From Gimesia aquarii (GTDB lineage Bacteria > Planctomycetota > Planctomycetia > Planctomycetales > Planctomycetaceae), in assembly GCF_007748195.1 (NCBI RefSeq), contig NZ_CP037920.1:2977501-3041500 (forward strand): 64,000 nucleotides of DNA, in the 5' to 3' direction. Made by a program: the position numbers and the translations under genes. Positions 1 to 9,748 of this stretch are shown piece after piece. The notes beneath the pieces were generated by a model. It saw only the letters and a program-made list of their open reading frames with translations, made no database searches and was not told the origin of the DNA. Position 1 is the stretch's first letter; every line of letters begins with the position of its first letter.

Positions 1-136
1 CGATCGATTGAATTTGTGATGCTAGTTCAATCTGCAGCACTTCATTCAATTCATCCCACCATTGCAGCAGGTGAGTCTGCTGATATGTTTCCAAGACCTT
101 CAAAAGGTCTTCTGAATTGGGCTTGGGGGTCGGCAT
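1..136 (-). CDS. Probable UDPGP-family nucleotidyltransferase, N-terminal fragment
   Basis: Only the first 45 codons are inside the window; the gene runs off the left edge. It starts at an ATG whose complement is 134-136. The visible peptide contains THLLQWWDELNEVLQ followed by a run of aliphatic residues. This resembles the N-terminal helix of UDP-N-acetylhexosamine pyrophosphorylase / UTP-glucose-1-phosphate uridylyltransferase (UDPGP family), which often begins with a 'QxHLLxFWDEL' segment. Such enzymes make UDP-sugars from UTP and a sugar-1-phosphate in the cytoplasm. No catalytic motif is visible in this fragment, so the family call rests on the N-terminal signature only. It lies 39 bases downstream of the dehydratase gene on the same strand and could be co-transcribed with it. 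Confidence 0.55.
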   Translation of the reverse strand, partial: MPTPKPNSEDLLKVLETYQQTHLLQWWDELNEVLQIELASQIQSI

Positions 137-175
137 CTTATTTAGTTCCTCTGAATTCAGTTTGAAGCTTCTCTC

Positions 176-1867
176 TTATTCGCATGTTTGGATTAACGCT
201 TTACTCACACATCCGTGGTGAGCCTGTGACACTGTCGCTGCGAAATCAGCCAGATAACCTCTCGAATGAACTACAGGAGCCAAAGACCAGTTGTCCCGAC
301 GTTGTTGTAATTCCGAGTCACTGACTTCCAATTGGATTTGCCCTTTTAAAAGATCAAACGAAATGGGATCTCCATCTTGAACAAGACCGATAGGTCCACC
401 GACGGCTGCTTCAGGAGAGCAGTGCACTCCGATGGCACCATGCGAAACACCTGAAACACGCGTATCAGAAATAAATGCCACTTTACCATCCAGTTCCGGA
501 ACGGCGAGAGCGGCAGTGGCAACAAGAACTTCGGGCATGCCCGAAGCGACGGGGCCCAGATTTCTTAACACTATAATATTTCCCGGTTTGATTTTCTCTG
601 CTTCGACCGCTTCAACAACAGCTTTAGCATCATCAAAACAGCAGGCAGTGCCGCTGAAATGAGATTCTTGCATACTGGAAACTTTAAAAACAATGCCACC
701 TGGAGCGAGATTACCAAAACAAACTTGGATATCTGCATAATCTTTAAACGGCTGGCCGAGCGGGGCGATCAGTTCCTGATCCAGGATGACATCCTCAATT
801 CCTGACAGATTTTCTGTTAGCGTTTTTCCAGTGACTGTTAAGCAGTCTCCATCAATGATTCCTGCTTTCAGAAGATGTTTTAACAGAACCGGAGTGCCGC
901 CCAGATGATGGAGATCGACCATTGTTTTTTTTCCGCGAGGTGCAAAATTACAATAGACGGGAGTTTTTCTCAATATTTCCTGAACGTCTTGCAAATGAAA
1001 GTCGACTTTTGCTTCTCTTGCCAAAGCCAACAAATGCAGAATGCCGTTGGTTGATCCACCGACTGCGGCGATGGTTGCCGCTGCATTCTCAAAGGCTTTT
1101 CGAGTGAGAATATCCCGAGGGCGAATATTTTGTTCTAGCAGATTCTTTACTGCAGAGGCGACATTCTGGCATTCGTTTTTTTTGGCATCATCAATGGCAG
1201 GGATTGAACTGCTAAAAGGCAACATCAGTCCTATCGCTTCCAACGCAATACCCCAGGTATTGAAAGATGCGGCAATTCCACAGCCACCTGGTCCCGGGCA
1301 GGCTGTTTTCAGGATCTGATCGGCTTCCGATTGTTCCATTGCACCGACAGCGGCAGAAGCTTGTGAATCGTAGACATCCAAAATGGAGATATCTTGTCCT
1401 TTATGGCAGCCGGGCATGATACTACCGCCGCTGACCACTAACCCTGGGTAATTGAGTCGTGCCAGCGCCATAGCAAAACCGGGACCATTTTTATCACAGT
1501 GGTGAAGGCCTATCAGGGCATCATAAGAGTGAGCACTCACAACACATTCGGCTGCATTGGCGATCATATTTCGCGAGGGAAGACTCGCATTACCTCCTTC
1601 TTGACCTTGCGTGATATTATCACTGACTGCGGGAACTCCAAAAGGTAAGCCGATCATGGAAGCGGTTTTGCAGCCTCTGGCAATTTCTTTTGCTAAGTCG
1701 TAAGCATGGACATTACAGAGGTTTCCATCCAGCAATGGTACGCCAATTCCGATCTGCGCTTTGTTAAAATCGTCATCAGAAAAGCCAAGGCCGTAATAAA
1801 AGGCAGTCACCCCTCGCTGCCAGCCATGAGTCAAATTTTGGCTGTTCCAATTTAATGCCTGTGCCAT
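176..1867 (-). CDS. ilvD: Dihydroxy-acid dehydratase (IlvD/Edd family)
   Basis: A 563-residue member of the IlvD/Edd family, the usual length for dihydroxy-acid dehydratase. This enzyme dehydrates 2,3-dihydroxy-3-methylbutanoate (or -pentanoate) to the 2-oxo acid in valine, isoleucine and leucine synthesis. The three iron-sulfur cysteines expected in the family are present: C51 in CNVH, C124 in HCDKNGPG, and C196 in PGPGGCG. The C-terminal block HCSPEAAVGGPIGLVQDGD matches the family's HxSPEAAxGGPI signature. Some motifs differ from textbook IlvD (FNTW where NTM is usual, GPVASGMPE where GPxGxPGMPE is usual). A related sugar-acid dehydratase of the same superfamily therefore cannot be excluded. 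No other branched-chain amino acid gene is adjacent. The ATG at 1867 is the only good start seen. Confidence 0.85.
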   Translation of the reverse strand: MAQALNWNSQNLTHGWQRGVTAFYYGLGFSDDDFNKAQIGIGVPLLDGNLCNVHAYDLAKEIARGCKTASMIGLPFGVPAVSDNITQGQEGGNASLPSRNMIANAAECVVSAHSYDALIGLHHCDKNGPGFAMALARLNYPGLVVSGGSIMPGCHKGQDISILDVYDSQASAAVGAMEQSEADQILKTACPGPGGCGIAASFNTWGIALEAIGLMLPFSSSIPAIDDAKKNECQNVASAVKNLLEQNIRPRDILTRKAFENAAATIAAVGGSTNGILHLLALAREAKVDFHLQDVQEILRKTPVYCNFAPRGKKTMVDLHHLGGTPVLLKHLLKAGIIDGDCLTVTGKTLTENLSGIEDVILDQELIAPLGQPFKDYADIQVCFGNLAPGGIVFKVSSMQESHFSGTACCFDDAKAVVEAVEAEKIKPGNIIVLRNLGPVASGMPEVLVATAALAVPELDGKVAFISDTRVSGVSHGAIGVHCSPEAAVGGPIGLVQDGDPISFDLLKGQIQLEVSDSELQQRRDNWSLAPVVHSRGYLADFAATVSQAHHGCVSKALIQTCE

Positions 1868-2472
1868 CTTGATATTCCTAAATCGGTAAAATATGAGATT
1901 AAGTTCGCTGTCTTGCTTTTTCTTTCACTCTAAACGGTCGGCATCAGGAGTCCAAGTTACTCAACATTTGATTTTTAAAAGAGAGCCAGAGTCCTGATGA
2001 AATCCGGAACTAGTTTCACAACTTTAGGTTCTGGAAAGAATAGATCGGTGACCTGTAGTCAGAATTGGCTTAAGGTAGACTAACTACGATCGAGGAATTT
2101 ATGAAAAATTGATCGAATCAGTCTGAATCTAACTTAGTAAATTCTTTGTATGTTGTTTAATTGTAATAGTTTGCGATAAAATAAAGTCGAGGGGCTTTGC
2201 GCTTGCTCATTCGTGCAGAGAAACGTAAACTGTGATGGTTCAATGAGCTAGTATTTCTATAAGGTGTTTTGCTTCCTAAATTTAAGTGTAGATCCCGTTT
2301 TGTCCTTGTGGATCTTCGTTATAGCAAAGACACACTTTCATAGGCATTAATATTGATAGGGGGGAATCGCATCTGGGTTAGGTGTGTTTTCATACTCCCT
2401 CCAGCATGAGCTTGCCAGCAGTCAACTCATGAGATTGACAAGTTTATCAGGTAATACAAAGAAGCTGAGAAA
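1868..2472. other. 605-base intergenic region between divergent ilvD and rpmE2
   Basis: No convincing gene was found. The region must hold the promoters of both ilvD (minus) and rpmE2 (plus). It contains an 8-base inverted repeat CATCAGGA (1942-1949) / TCCTGATG (1992-1999) in the part that would be the ilvD leader. I could not assign a promoter with confidence. No tRNA-like or recognisable riboswitch fold was noticed. Confidence 0.5.
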
Positions 2473-2760
2473 ATGAAAAAAGACATTCATCCCGACTACC
2501 ACCCAGTTGTATTCAAGGATACTTCGACTGGTGATTCGTTTATGATTCGTTCCTCTGCCACATCCAAGACGACAGTCGAGTGGGAAGATGGAAATACTTA
2601 TCCTCTTGTGACTGTAGAAATCAGTTCCCATTCGCATCCTTACTATACTGGTAAGATGAAGTTTGTTGACAGTGCCGGGCGTGTTGAAAAGTTCCAGAAG
2701 AAATACAATTGGGACAAGAGAAAAGGCGAAGAAGGGGACGCCAAAAAAGAAGGCGAGTAG
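2473..2760 (+). CDS. rpmE2: Large ribosomal subunit protein bL31, type B
   Basis: A 95-residue protein beginning [16 protein letters not shown], with a later [12 protein letters not shown] segment and a [10 protein letters not shown] segment. These are the hallmarks of bL31. The zinc-binding CxxC pairs of the other type are missing, so this is the zinc-independent (type B, YkgM-like) form. It is part of the 50S subunit and sits at the bridge to the 30S head. The C-terminus has a charged, lysine/glutamate-rich tail beyond the core domain. It is followed by a strong hairpin and then by prfA on the same strand. The ATG at 2473 begins the conserved MKKDIHP segment, which fixes the start. Confidence 0.95.
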   Translation: MKKDIHPDYHPVVFKDTSTGDSFMIRSSATSKTTVEWEDGNTYPLVTVEISSHSHPYYTGKMKFVDSAGRVEKFQKKYNWDKRKGEEGDAKKEGE

Positions 2761-2784
2761 CAAATTTACGAATGGTTTTTTATC

Positions 2785-2815
2785 GAGGCTCTACGGATCT
2801 TTCCGTAAGAGCCTC
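2785..2815 (+). terminator. Hairpin terminator after rpmE2
   Basis: The arms GAGGCTCT-ACGGA and TCCGT-AAGAGCCTC pair over 13 base pairs with one bulged base and a four-base TCTT loop. The hairpin lies 25 bases after the rpmE2 stop. It is followed by ATTTAGTG rather than a clean T-run, so it may attenuate rather than fully stop transcription into prfA. Confidence 0.65.
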
Positions 2816-2928
2816 ATTTAGTGAACAGTGGTGTCTTTCTTTTTTATGTCTGGTTTTTTTCATTCCTGATATCAATTTATTTTTTTGGAATAGAAAAACC
2901 TGGCTGACTTATTCGTGGATTTGGGTAA

Positions 2929-4011
2929 ATGAAGTTTCCTACCCTGCAAGTAAAGTTAGAGCGTTTTGAAGAGTTGGAAAAACAACTTCAAGATCCTGAC
3001 GTTCTGACCAATAATACAAAGCTCGTCGAGATCCAGCGTGAGTATGGTGGTCTAAGTAAAGTCGCTCAAGAAATTCGTGAGTTTAATGAGCGAGCCGAGG
3101 ATATTGAAGTCGCACGCGAGATGCTCGAAGAAGAAACAGACCCTGCTGCCAAAGAATATGCGCAGAAGGAACTTGACGAGCTTTGTGAAAAGCATGAGGC
3201 GCATACGAAAGAGCTCGAAGACATTGTCGTGGCAGGGGACTCTATCACGCGCGGTGGTTTGATCATGGAAATTCGTGCGGGAGCAGGTGGAGATGAAGCT
3301 GCCTTATTCGCGCGCGAACTGTTTGATATGTACCAGCACTATGTAGAAGCTCAAAAAGGTTGGAAAACAGAGACTCTCAACTTAAATGCGACTGAGCTGG
3401 GCGGCATCAAAGAAGTAACCTTCTCAATTTCTGGTGAAGGCGCCTATCATCGACTTCAGTTCGAAAGTGGTGGTCATCGTGTTCAACGTGTTCCAGAGAC
3501 TGAAACTCAAGGTCGCGTGCATACCAGTGCCGCAACAGTCGCTGTATTACCGGAAGCGAGCGAAATTGAAGTCGAAATTAAACCGGATGACATCCGCCTT
3601 GATACGTTTCATGCCAGTGGTCCTGGCGGCCAGAAAGTCAATAAAACTGAGAGTGCTGTTAGAATAACACACTTACCGACTGGGACTGTCGTACAATGTC
3701 AGGATGAAAAAAGCCAGCATAAAAACAAAGCCAAGGCTATGCGAGTACTCCGTAGCCGCGTGTTAGAACAAATGCAGCAGCAGGCAGCAGATGAACGTGC
3801 CGATCAGCGTCGTACATTGATTGGTTCGGGAGATCGCAGCCAACGGATTCGAACGTATAATTTCCCACAAGGTCGAGTGACAGACCACCGCATCAACCTT
3901 TCACTTTACAAAATCGATCAGATTATGCAGGGACACCTGGACGAACTGGCTGAAGCCTTGTTACAGTTTGATCGTGAAGAACGTTTATTAGGAAATAGCT
4001 CTGAAAGTTAA
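2929..4011 (+). CDS. prfA: Peptide chain release factor 1
   Basis: A 360-residue class I release factor that reads UAA and UAG and triggers peptidyl-tRNA hydrolysis on the ribosome. The universal GGQ motif is at residues 233-235 ([13 protein letters not shown]). The codon-recognition tripeptide is of the RF1 PxT type, PET in [12 protein letters not shown]2 would carry SPF. The block [13 protein letters not shown] and the C-terminal [14 protein letters not shown] are typical of RF1. The N-terminal region is a charged coiled-coil domain. It is followed after 39 bases by prmC, whose product methylates the glutamine of GGQ, a common and functionally meaningful pairing. Confidence 0.97.
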   Translation: MKFPTLQVKLERFEELEKQLQDPDVLTNNTKLVEIQREYGGLSKVAQEIREFNERAEDIEVAREMLEEETDPAAKEYAQKELDELCEKHEAHTKELEDIVVAGDSITRGGLIMEIRAGAGGDEAALFARELFDMYQHYVEAQKGWKTETLNLNATELGGIKEVTFSISGEGAYHRLQFESGGHRVQRVPETETQGRVHTSAATVAVLPEASEIEVEIKPDDIRLDTFHASGPGGQKVNKTESAVRITHLPTGTVVQCQDEKSQHKNKAKAMRVLRSRVLEQMQQQAADERADQRRTLIGSGDRSQRIRTYNFPQGRVTDHRINLSLYKIDQIMQGHLDELAEALLQFDREERLLGNSSES

Positions 4012-4050
4012 TCGCTTTTATTTGCTGTTTCTCTGTTGGCTGATAAATCG

Positions 4051-4980
4051 ATGGATCGTGTTGTGAAAGAAAATCCAGAAGCATCCGAGAGTCCTTCCAA
4101 GACTTCTGCAGAACCTTGGACGATACGTCGTATTCTCGATTGGACGACGGCTCATTTGGAGAAACATGGAAGCGATTCTCCCCGTTTAGACACGGAAGTG
4201 TTGCTGGCGTTTGCACGGAAATGTGAACGAATTCGTCTCTACACAAACTACGATGATGTTGTCACTGAAGCAGAACGCACTCTGATGCGACAACTCGTTC
4301 AAAGAAGAGCGAAATCAGAGCCAGTTGCTTATCTTGTAGGGAAACGGGAATTCTTCGGCCTGGATTTTTATGTCGACAGTAGTGTACTGGTTCCGCGACC
4401 TGATACTGAAACTCTGGTAATGGAATTAGTTGAGGAAACGCAAAAACGAGCTTCTTCTTCGATACTTGATTTATGTACGGGCAGTGGTTGTGTTGCTATC
4501 GCTGCTGCCGCTAATTGCTCTAATGCACGATTTCTTGCAACTGATATTAGTGAGGCGGCCTTGGAGGTTGCCAAAAAAAATGCTGAGTCCAATTCTTTAT
4601 CTCAAAAGATTCGATTCCTAAAGAGTAACTGTTTTGAATCAATCCCACACGATTCTCTATTCGATCTCATTGTAAGTAATCCACCCTATATTCCTGATTC
4701 TGAAATAGAATTACTTGAGGCAGATGTCAGACAACACGAGCCTCGGCTTGCGTTAGCAGGTGGTGAAGATGGTTTAGATTTTTATCGAAGAATTATTCAG
4801 GAAGCACATCAGTACCTAAATGAAGAAGGTGTTTTAATGCTGGAATTCTCTCCCGAACAGGAAGTGGCTTTAAAATCGCTATTTGATAAATCTGAGAAGT
4901 ATACTGATGTGAAAGTCAAAGCGGATTTGGCAGGCCGTGCCAGGGTCATTATTGGCAAAAAATCGCCTATCTTGAAATAA
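4051..4980 (+). CDS. prmC: Release factor glutamine methyltransferase (HemK family)
   Basis: The enzyme transfers a methyl group from SAM to the glutamine in the GGQ motif of RF1/RF2. The SAM-binding loop ILDLCTGSGCVAIA and the catalytic NPPY (residues 210-213 from the ATG start, in IVSNPPYIPDSE) are intact. The downstream EPRLALAGGEDGLDFYRRI block is diagnostic of PrmC. An in-frame TTG at 4036 would add five residues; neither start has a clear ribosome binding site, and I chose the ATG. The N-terminus carries about 20 extra residues before the helical substrate-binding domain. It lies directly between prfA and murA on the same strand, so it is probably co-transcribed with them. Confidence 0.93.
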   Translation: MDRVVKENPEASESPSKTSAEPWTIRRILDWTTAHLEKHGSDSPRLDTEVLLAFARKCERIRLYTNYDDVVTEAERTLMRQLVQRRAKSEPVAYLVGKREFFGLDFYVDSSVLVPRPDTETLVMELVEETQKRASSSILDLCTGSGCVAIAAAANCSNARFLATDISEAALEVAKKNAESNSLSQKIRFLKSNCFESIPHDSLFDLIVSNPPYIPDSEIELLEADVRQHEPRLALAGGEDGLDFYRRIIQEAHQYLNEEGVLMLEFSPEQEVALKSLFDKSEKYTDVKVKADLAGRARVIIGKKSPILK

Positions 4981-5040
4981 TCAGATCGCGTATACTCCGT
5001 TTCAAAGTTTACTGACTAAAAGTTTGGGGGAGTTCCAGGG

Positions 5041-6477
5041 ATGGATATGTTTATCGTTCGCGGAGGCGAACGGCTTTCAGGTTGCGTTTCCGTAAGTGGT
5101 GCCAAGAATTCGGCTTTACCACTAATGGCGGCCGCTCTGGCTTGTGAAGGCGAAACCATCCTGCACTCGATACCCAATCTGGTTGATGTCTCAACTCAAG
5201 CACAGGTGCTAAGTTCTCTGGGAATGCAGGTAGATCGAGATGATTCAGGAGCTTTGCGCCTAAAAACCATAGATGAAACTGCCTGCATTGCCGACTATGA
5301 ACTTGTACGACGGATGCGTGCCAGCGTTTGTGTCTTGGGCTCTTTATTGGCTAAACGGGGCATGGCTTGTGTTTCATTACCGGGGGGATGTAATATTGGT
5401 GATCGGCCCATTGATTTACATCTCAAAGGCCTCTCTGCTTTAGGAGCACAAATTCGCGTTGAGCGTGGATATGTCATCGCACGGGCCGACCGATTACGTG
5501 GGGCCAACATTTTTTTAGGAGGCGCGTTTGGAAGCACTGCCACTGGTACTTGTAATGTGATGACAGCTGCTGCTTTAGCAGAAGGGGTTACCACGATCGA
5601 ATCGGCGGCTTGTGAGCCAGAAGTCGTAGATGTTGGAAATTTTCTCAACGCTGCGGGAGCAAAGATTGAAGGCTTAGGTACTCCATTTTTGCGAATTGAA
5701 GGAGTAGAAGCACTACAAGCAGTCGAGCATGAAGTGATACCTGACCGTATTGAAGTCGCCACGTTGATGATTGCAGCAGCAATGACGCGAGGTGAAGTTC
5801 GATTGGATGGAGTTCGTCCTGACCATGTAACAGCTGTCATTGAAAAGCTAAGGGACGTGGGAGTCACAGTCGAGTTGGAATCTCCGGATCAGCCTGGCAG
5901 AGTTCAATCGGTTCTCACAAAGGTAGCGGGAAAGCTTAAATCGGTCGATTGTATTGCTTTACCTTATCCTGGAATTCCCACTGATGTTCAAGCACAACTA
6001 ATGTCATTGCTTTCCGGTATCTCAGGGATCAGTATTGTGACCGATAAGGTATTTCCCGACCGATTCATGCATGCTTCAGAACTAGCTCGAATGGGGGCTA
6101 AGATCCGTCGTGAATCTGCCAGTGCCATTCTCAATGGCGTTTCCAGGCTCAGTGGTGCTTGTGTAATGGCTTCAGACTTAAGAGCCAGTGCTGCGTTGGT
6201 TTTGGCGGGTTTGGCAGCGGAAGGAGAGACTGTGATTCGTCGAATCTATCATCTCGATCGTGGGTACGAACGTTTGGAAGAGAAACTCATCGCATTAGGA
6301 GCCAATGTCCAAAGAGTGCGCGATGAACCAAAAAATATGCCGGAAAGTTTGAAGCTTACCGATGATGAGAGCCGTCCCAGTCACTCGGAGTTACTGGCTG
6401 CATTAACCGGCCCCCACTGGAATCAAAATCAGAGCGACCAACGTGCTCACAAATCAAAGAACTCGAACATGAGATAA
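5041..6477 (+). CDS. murA: UDP-N-acetylglucosamine 1-carboxyvinyltransferase
   Basis: MurA transfers enolpyruvate from PEP to UDP-GlcNAc, the first committed step of peptidoglycan synthesis. The substrate-binding lysine is in SGAKNSALP near the N-terminus. The catalytic cysteine, target of fosfomycin, is C117 in [14 protein letters not shown]. The ATG at 5041 follows a GGGGGAG ribosome binding sequence at a good distance. At 478 residues it is about 50 longer than usual; the extra part is a hydrophilic C-terminal tail after LGANVQRV. Its presence, with rodA at 11.9-13.0 kb, agrees with the modern view that planctomycetes make peptidoglycan. It is the last gene of the rpmE2-prfA-prmC-murA run. 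Confidence 0.95.
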   Translation: MDMFIVRGGERLSGCVSVSGAKNSALPLMAAALACEGETILHSIPNLVDVSTQAQVLSSLGMQVDRDDSGALRLKTIDETACIADYELVRRMRASVCVLGSLLAKRGMACVSLPGGCNIGDRPIDLHLKGLSALGAQIRVERGYVIARADRLRGANIFLGGAFGSTATGTCNVMTAAALAEGVTTIESAACEPEVVDVGNFLNAAGAKIEGLGTPFLRIEGVEALQAVEHEVIPDRIEVATLMIAAAMTRGEVRLDGVRPDHVTAVIEKLRDVGVTVELESPDQPGRVQSVLTKVAGKLKSVDCIALPYPGIPTDVQAQLMSLLSGISGISIVTDKVFPDRFMHASELARMGAKIRRESASAILNGVSRLSGACVMASDLRASAALVLAGLAAEGETVIRRIYHLDRGYERLEEKLIALGANVQRVRDEPKNMPESLKLTDDESRPSHSELLAALTGPHWNQNQSDQRAHKSKNSNMR

Positions 6478-6527
6478 GTTTGCGAATCTCAACTAACTGA
6501 TTTGGTATTAAAGAGTCGTATCACATA

Positions 6528-8048
6528 TTATTTATTTTTTTGTGAATTTTTGTCAAAGTCCAGACAGAGTACATGTGATTCACTCCGAAGATAGAGTTTT
6601 TTGTGAGCTAGAACCGGCGCTGTCCAAGATGGATATTTGATTTGTGGAAATGAAGTACGACAAACCTCATGAAATTGGTCTGGATCGACCTTCACAATTG
6701 CGAGAGTTCCACGTTCTCCTAATACGATGAATTTATTATCTGCTAGAATTGCAGAACCACGTCCATAAAAAGGCCAGGGGGCTGGTTTACCAGAATTAAT
6801 CCATTGGAACTGCCCTGTTAGTTGATTGCGTTTTACTTTTCCGATCACAGGTGCAGTCCCATCAGTCTCCCACATGACTTTTCCATCCGACAATCTCACA
6901 CAGCGCATTGTAGCACCTCGTTCATGCCGACCACTGAAGCCGTAGAGATAACCTTTGTGATGAATGGTCGTTGACCAGTGAGTCATCATGTTGGTGGGGT
7001 TACGCCAAAGCTCTTTGTAGCTTTTCCCTTCCGGGTTTACCTGCAGTAGCGCAGACCCAACTTCATATGCGGCAGACAAAAAGATCTTGTCATCCACAAC
7101 CACTGGACGAGCCGCATTCACAGAATCATTAATCATGGAACGAAACCAATACTTGAAATTGACGGAACCATCTTTAGGATCCAATGAAACAAGTCCCTGA
7201 CGCATAAGGCACAGCAGATGACGTTTTCCATGAATCGTAACAGCGAGGGGAGACGAATAGCTGGAAAGTTTTATATTTGCACCGCGCCATTGATAAACGG
7301 GCATACGTTCCCAACCCGTTGATGTTCCGTCCCAGACTTTTTTTCCCACGTTTTCCCAAAGCGTTTTCCCAGTTAATGCATCGAACGAGACCATCCCAGA
7401 GTTTGGTTTGCCACCTACCATGACAATCAATTGATTTCCTTCCAGGATGGGCGTGGAACCAACCCCAAAAAATCCGGGAGGAACGTCAAACTCTTTGAGA
7501 CAATCGCGATGCCAGACGAGTTTTCCATCTTTGAGATTTAAGCAATACAGTTTGCCTTGAGCACCAAATGTATAACAGTATTTGGGAGTCAAAAGTGGAG
7601 AGCAACGTGGGCCATTGTTATATCCATAGGGGTCGCGAAAATCAGAGTCATATTCATACTTCCATAGCAGTTTACCAGTATCTGCTGTCAGGCATTCGAT
7701 GACTTCTTTACTTTTTCGATTGGCGTCTGGTCGGTGATGAATGATTAATTGATTCCCCAGAATTGAGGGGGCACTATAGCCAGTGCCTATCTTTTTTTCC
7801 CACAACAGTGCGGGACCTTCTTCTGGAAACTCGTCAATTAAATTGGTTTCCGCAGAGATCCCGGTTTGTAACGGTCCAAGAAAGTAAGGCCAGTCATCTG
7901 ATTTCGCAGCGACCGATTGTGCTTTGATGGTCGCATCCTGCGTACCATTCTGAGGAGTTGGTAACGGAGTAATCAGCAGCACACAACTTGTGAAAATCAA
8001 TGCGGACAAGTATTTCATGTAACGGCGAGAGTTGCCTGTGTCTTTCAT
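6528..8048 (-). CDS. Exported PQQ-like beta-propeller protein (BamB-like fold)
   Basis: A 506-residue protein with an N-terminal hydrophobic signal segment (MKYLSALIFTSCVLLI, from about residue 11). Repeated propeller blades follow, of the type 'LxxxxGKLLWKYEYD', 'DGKLVWHRD', 'ALTGKTLWEN', 'SDGKVMWETDG'. The WPYFLGPxxxG opening is typical of planctomycete PQQ-repeat proteins. The fold resembles BamB and PQQ dehydrogenases, but I see no enzyme active site. It probably acts in the periplasm or at the outer membrane in binding or scaffolding; the exact role is unknown. The ATG at 8048 may be too early, since an in-frame ATG at 8018 gives a tighter signal peptide. It is 27 bases downstream of the membrane protein gene on the same strand. 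Confidence 0.75.
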   Translation of the reverse strand: MKDTGNSRRYMKYLSALIFTSCVLLITPLPTPQNGTQDATIKAQSVAAKSDDWPYFLGPLQTGISAETNLIDEFPEEGPALLWEKKIGTGYSAPSILGNQLIIHHRPDANRKSKEVIECLTADTGKLLWKYEYDSDFRDPYGYNNGPRCSPLLTPKYCYTFGAQGKLYCLNLKDGKLVWHRDCLKEFDVPPGFFGVGSTPILEGNQLIVMVGGKPNSGMVSFDALTGKTLWENVGKKVWDGTSTGWERMPVYQWRGANIKLSSYSSPLAVTIHGKRHLLCLMRQGLVSLDPKDGSVNFKYWFRSMINDSVNAARPVVVDDKIFLSAAYEVGSALLQVNPEGKSYKELWRNPTNMMTHWSTTIHHKGYLYGFSGRHERGATMRCVRLSDGKVMWETDGTAPVIGKVKRNQLTGQFQWINSGKPAPWPFYGRGSAILADNKFIVLGERGTLAIVKVDPDQFHEVCRTSFPQIKYPSWTAPVLAHKKLYLRSESHVLCLDFDKNSQKNK

Positions 8049-8075
8049 AAGGATTAACCATTCAAGGGAAGATGA

Positions 8076-9683
8076 TCAGGGGAGCTCGTATACTTTATAG
8101 GTTTGATTTTGATAAATGGGTTTGAGTGTTGTAAAGGGACCAAGTCGTTTTACCAGGAGATGCGTGATTTTTGTCTCGTTATTGAGGACACGAATCGCAT
8201 TCTCGTCAAAACCGTTATTATAATAGTTCTGGCCCCATTTTCGAAGGTATTTTAGTCGTCGATTCCATTCAATGAGGCCGGCTGCGTCTTGTGGACAGTC
8301 TTTAATAGTGACGTATTCCGGTCGTTGTGCATACCACTTGAAGTCAGACTGGTGGGTGGGGGTCAGAAATAGTGCGGTTTCAGGAGTATGGTTTTTGATC
8401 CAGCGGCAAGCGTCAATCCAGTCAGTGCGCTGAGCTGGTGACATCTTATGAACCGGAGGAAAGGTCCAGGCAGAATAAATCGCTGATATGAAGATGCAGA
8501 AACTGAACAAGGGGATCATTCGTTTGAGAGATGTTTTTTTGATTAGAAGTAATTTTGAATCTGTGTTTTCGTTTTGAAAAAGCCAGTATTGAAAAGCATT
8601 GACTATCGAAATTGTGACAGCAATAGGGAGTAAGGCATCAAATAGACGAAACGGATAAAATTTTAACAGTGACATGCGAAACGCATAATACGGCATTTCG
8701 CTGGCTGGTCGTGGGCCGGCACCCAATAGTAATCCGATGCATGCAAGACCAATTGTTCCTACGATAAAAAGTTGAAAAAAGCGATTCGGAAACGATGGTC
8801 CTTCATTTCGCTTCAAGATCAACCAGACTGCCAATAGAATCGCATAAAATACATAACTGCTTAAATGAAAATCCATCGGATCAAGATGATGCTTAATGCG
8901 GTAGAAGACTTGAATATAATTCGCTGCGAAGTTCTGTTCTGAATTGCCTTGGGCCAAGAGCCCTATTGAGGGAATCAGCCCCGGAAGTGAGCAGAGGATT
9001 AACAGTCCGGTAGCCGAAATCACTGATCGCAATGTCTGTCTATATGTGGCTTTGTTAAAATCTCTTCTTTTCCGATACCAATCACAGACAAGTGAGAATC
9101 CACCACAAAGTACGCCCCAAATTCCTACGACAGGATGCCAGCTTATGGTGAGTCCTGCATAGATCGCAGCCCGATTCCAGTGTTGCTCACAGGCACTGGC
9201 GAGTGACAAAAAAAGAAAACCGTATGCAAATACCTTAGATTCTATTCCACCAATGATCCATTCACCCGAAAAGTTACCTATCGCAACCATTCCTAAATAG
9301 ATCCAAGCTGTGATTAAGGGGGACCAGTTTCCCGGAACTAATACTTTGACTAGCCGATACCAGCCCATTGCTAACAGCAGGAACGCTACAAGACGTCCGA
9401 GAAGTGCTGTGTTATGAAGAGAAAGCCATTGAGTGAGGCTCCCCATAACCTGATAGAAAAAGGAATGCGCGTTGGATGACTCCAGAAAAAAATCACCAGA
9501 ACCCCATTGTGGGTTCCAGTAATGTTTTGCTTTACTTAGATAATGCGGTTCATTGATTCCCGGGATAGGGAAGCGAAGAAAAGAATCGGCGGCGAAGGAA
9601 CCGCCGATTAACAGAATCATGAGTATGGCTTGAGGAGGAATTTTAGAAGCTTTAGATTCAGGGTTCACTGAACTTGAGCACAT
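8076..9683 (-). CDS. Polytopic membrane protein with DUF6798-like C-terminus
   Basis: A 535-residue protein with roughly ten hydrophobic membrane segments from about residue 20 to 400. A soluble C-terminal region contains WIKNHTPETALFLTP and a following FKWYAQRPEYV segment. That tail resembles a domain of unknown function (DUF6798, from memory) found behind membrane domains in planctomycetes. Layout and early loops such as GINEPHYLSKAKHYW recall lipid-linked-sugar glycosyltransferase-like membrane proteins, but no catalytic motif can be named. It probably shares a transcript with the downstream propeller gene and lies 65 bases after the Lys/Ala-rich gene. The start is uncertain because the ATG at 9683 has no clear ribosome binding site. 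Confidence 0.6.
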   Translation of the reverse strand: MCSSSVNPESKASKIPPQAILMILLIGGSFAADSFLRFPIPGINEPHYLSKAKHYWNPQWGSGDFFLESSNAHSFFYQVMGSLTQWLSLHNTALLGRLVAFLLLAMGWYRLVKVLVPGNWSPLITAWIYLGMVAIGNFSGEWIIGGIESKVFAYGFLFLSLASACEQHWNRAAIYAGLTISWHPVVGIWGVLCGGFSLVCDWYRKRRDFNKATYRQTLRSVISATGLLILCSLPGLIPSIGLLAQGNSEQNFAANYIQVFYRIKHHLDPMDFHLSSYVFYAILLAVWLILKRNEGPSFPNRFFQLFIVGTIGLACIGLLLGAGPRPASEMPYYAFRMSLLKFYPFRLFDALLPIAVTISIVNAFQYWLFQNENTDSKLLLIKKTSLKRMIPLFSFCIFISAIYSAWTFPPVHKMSPAQRTDWIDACRWIKNHTPETALFLTPTHQSDFKWYAQRPEYVTIKDCPQDAAGLIEWNRRLKYLRKWGQNYYNNGFDENAIRVLNNETKITHLLVKRLGPFTTLKPIYQNQTYKVYELP

Positions 9684-9748
9684 TGTTAAGCCATAAAAAT
9701 AAACCGTAAGAATGCATGGTAGAGAACTTAAAATCTAATAAGAGTGGT

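Noticed and set aside
5295-5867. 190-residue minus-strand ORF within murA
   Set aside because: It is an antisense frame of a well-conserved gene.
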